Assembly (NCBI GenBank): GCA_029298735.1
Contig: JANSLP010000011.1
Location: 62,001-126,000 of the forward strand
DNA length: 64,000 nt
Direction: 5' to 3'
Origin: Ophiostoma sp. CBS 140.51
Taxonomy: Eukaryota; Ascomycota; Sordariomycetes; Ophiostomatales; Ophiostomataceae
Shown here: in pieces, positions 62,873 to 64,000 of the stretch
How the letters are laid out: every line of letters begins with the position of its first letter
Numbering within the stretch: position 1 is the first letter of the stretch
Made by a program: the position numbers and the translations under genes
Notes under the pieces: model-generated
The model's input: only the letters and a program-made list of their open reading frames with translations
Databases searched by the model: none
Told to the model about the DNA's origin: nothing

Positions 62873-64000
62873 ATGTTCCGACAACCGCCCGGCTCAGGAC
62901 AGCCGCCGCCGCTGCCGCCCGATTACTATGAGGGCAGTGGCCGCGGCGGCGACCTCGACAACAGGAACATTCACCGCAGCATACCAATAAACAGCGACAC
63001 CGACAGGAGCAACAACGACCCAGGAGCCGCAATTGAGGCCATCGATGCCATCGACGCCATTGAAGTCGACGATGCACCTTCAATACCGTCATCCTTCGCC
63101 TTACTCTCAGCATTGCGGCAACAGAACCTGCGAACATGGCCGCGTCAACGACGACGCGACTCTAAATCGCCACGACCAGCCGTAAAGTCGCAGCAGTCGC
63201 AACCGCAACCGCAATCTCAATCACAATCACAGACACATCAGCAACAACAACCTCTCGCCTCATCATCTTCTACCTCACTCCACCAACCTACGCCCATCCC
63301 ACCAGATGTCGTATTACCACCACCCTTCCACTCGCCACTCTCGTCTTTGCTTGCTCTGCCACCAGTAAGCTCCGCCTTCTTGCACCACCGGTCCCGGGAT
63401 ACGAAGCGGCCGAAGCAGCCACGCCAACGGCGACGGATGCCGTATCCGCTCAACGCCAACGCACAGGAACGCTCACCATCTCATTCGCCGCCACTACTAC
63501 CGTCACCGCCGCCATCAGCACCATCCGTCTCGGAAACGCCCAGAGATGTCGAACAGCTCGCCGGAGAGTTTAGTCGACAGCAACTCGAACGTACGACGAC
63601 ATCAGGCATCCGAAGCACCGGCGACAGTATCAGCATCAGCGGCAGTGGAAGCGGCAGCGGCTTTAGCAGTGGCCCCGTAAGCCGAAACGGGAGTCGACAT
63701 GGAAGCCGAAACGGGAGTCGACATGGAAGCCGATATGGAGACGCCTTTGCCAACTTCAGTCCCGCCATGGCTGAGTTCCGCTTACGACGCGGCGGCAACG
63801 AACCTGTCATGGATCTCGAAGTCGACATGGACCAGGAAAGCCGTAACGACGACGGCGACTGCCAAATACGCCCACGTTCGCCATTACCGCCATTTGCGTC
63901 GGCCTCCCAGTTCGGACCATCGTCTTCGTATGCAGACAGTATTGATATCGAAACCGGTCCCGCTGTGCCGATGGGCCTGCAACGTATGCGGATGCGCCAG
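62873..64000 (+). CDS. uncharacterised disordered protein, partial at right edge
   Basis: The frame is open from the ATG at 62873 to the end of the window (376 codons, no stop), so the 3' part is missing. It starts MFRQPPGSGQPPPLPPDYYE. The visible part is almost wholly disordered: Gln/Ser-rich (near 112-127), Pro-rich, basic RRR patches (WPRQRRRDSK, KRPKQPRQRRR), a Gly/Ser run, and a repeat SRNGSRHG in two copies near 272-287. FANFSPAMAEFRLRRGG may begin a more ordered part. No catalytic or membrane motif is visible. The long leader, uORFs and large upstream gap suggest a tightly regulated gene, by inference. Confidence 0.65.
   Translation, partial: MFRQPPGSGQPPPLPPDYYEGSGRGGDLDNRNIHRSIPINSDTDRSNNDPGAAIEAIDAIDAIEVDDAPSIPSSFALLSALRQQNLRTWPRQRRRDSKSPRPAVKSQQSQPQPQSQSQSQTHQQQQPLASSSSTSLHQPTPIPPDVVLPPPFHSPLSSLLALPPVSSAFLHHRSRDTKRPKQPRQRRRMPYPLNANAQERSPSHSPPLLPSPPPSAPSVSETPRDVEQLAGEFSRQQLERTTTSGIRSTGDSISISGSGSGSGFSSGPVSRNGSRHGSRNGSRHGSRYGDAFANFSPAMAEFRLRRGGNEPVMDLEVDMDQESRNDDGDCQIRPRSPLPPFASASQFGPSSSYADSIDIETGPAVPMGLQRMRMRQ
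63682..63744 (+). repeat. 24-nt coding tandem repeat
   Basis: A 24-nt unit coding SRNGSRHG occurs twice, followed by a partial third copy (SRYG), within the partial gene at the right edge. Confidence 0.8.

Overview
The window is nuclear DNA of a filamentous ascomycete, most likely a Sordariomycete. I cannot fix the order from sequence alone. The evidence is the gene content (SAGA subunit SGF73, RPB11, ORC2, SEC59, GEP4, a vacuolar Avt3/4-type transporter, a Vhc1-type cotransporter) and the introns: short (about 50-90 nt), few, and mostly with a CTAAC or CTGAC branch site 5-20 nt before the acceptor. Other fungal signs are long Ser/Gln/Pro-rich disordered extensions on conserved proteins, Ser/Thr-rich surface proteins with GPI-like tails, and CT-rich leaders. 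I see no rRNA, convincing tRNA, intact transposon or CRISPR array.

Layout. 1-1.6 kb: no gene. 1.6-5 kb (+): mitochondrial malonyl-CoA:ACP transacylase (MCT1 type) and a NOSIP-type RING/U-box protein. 5.1-14.7 kb (-): a divergent mitochondrial-carrier-like membrane protein, SGF73, RPB11 (four exons) and a vacuolar amino-acid transporter. 16.8-23.7 kb (+): a 1311-residue cation-chloride cotransporter and an unknown disordered protein. 23.9-27.3 kb (-): a CobW/ZNG1-type GTPase metallochaperone and a remarkable Ala-Asn/Gly-Ser repeat protein. 30 kb (+): a FAM32A-like protein. 32.6-33.5 kb (-): a Ser/Thr-rich membrane or wall protein. 38-49 kb: dolichol kinase SEC59 (+), ORC2 (-), GEP4 (+), a Myb/SANT-like protein with an in-frame UAG (+), CutC (+). 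49.3-53.2 kb (-): an acidic protein and a mitochondrial RRM-like protein. 53.2-62.9 kb: almost 10 kb without a recognisable gene, mostly pyrimidine-rich on the + strand, leading into a partial disordered protein that runs off the right edge.

The genes look like an ordinary chromosomal mixture (fatty acid/lipoate synthesis, transcription, transport, metal handling, glycosylation, replication, cardiolipin synthesis), not a pathway cluster. The most unusual points are the Ala-Asn repeat protein, a second phase-compatible first-exon candidate inside the 666-nt first intron of RPB11, the UAG inside the Myb-like gene, the large gene-free region with three uORFs at its end, and several short palindromic or repeated intergenic motifs. 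Exon coordinates were worked out by hand from reading frames, splice consensus and family knowledge; no alignment was run.
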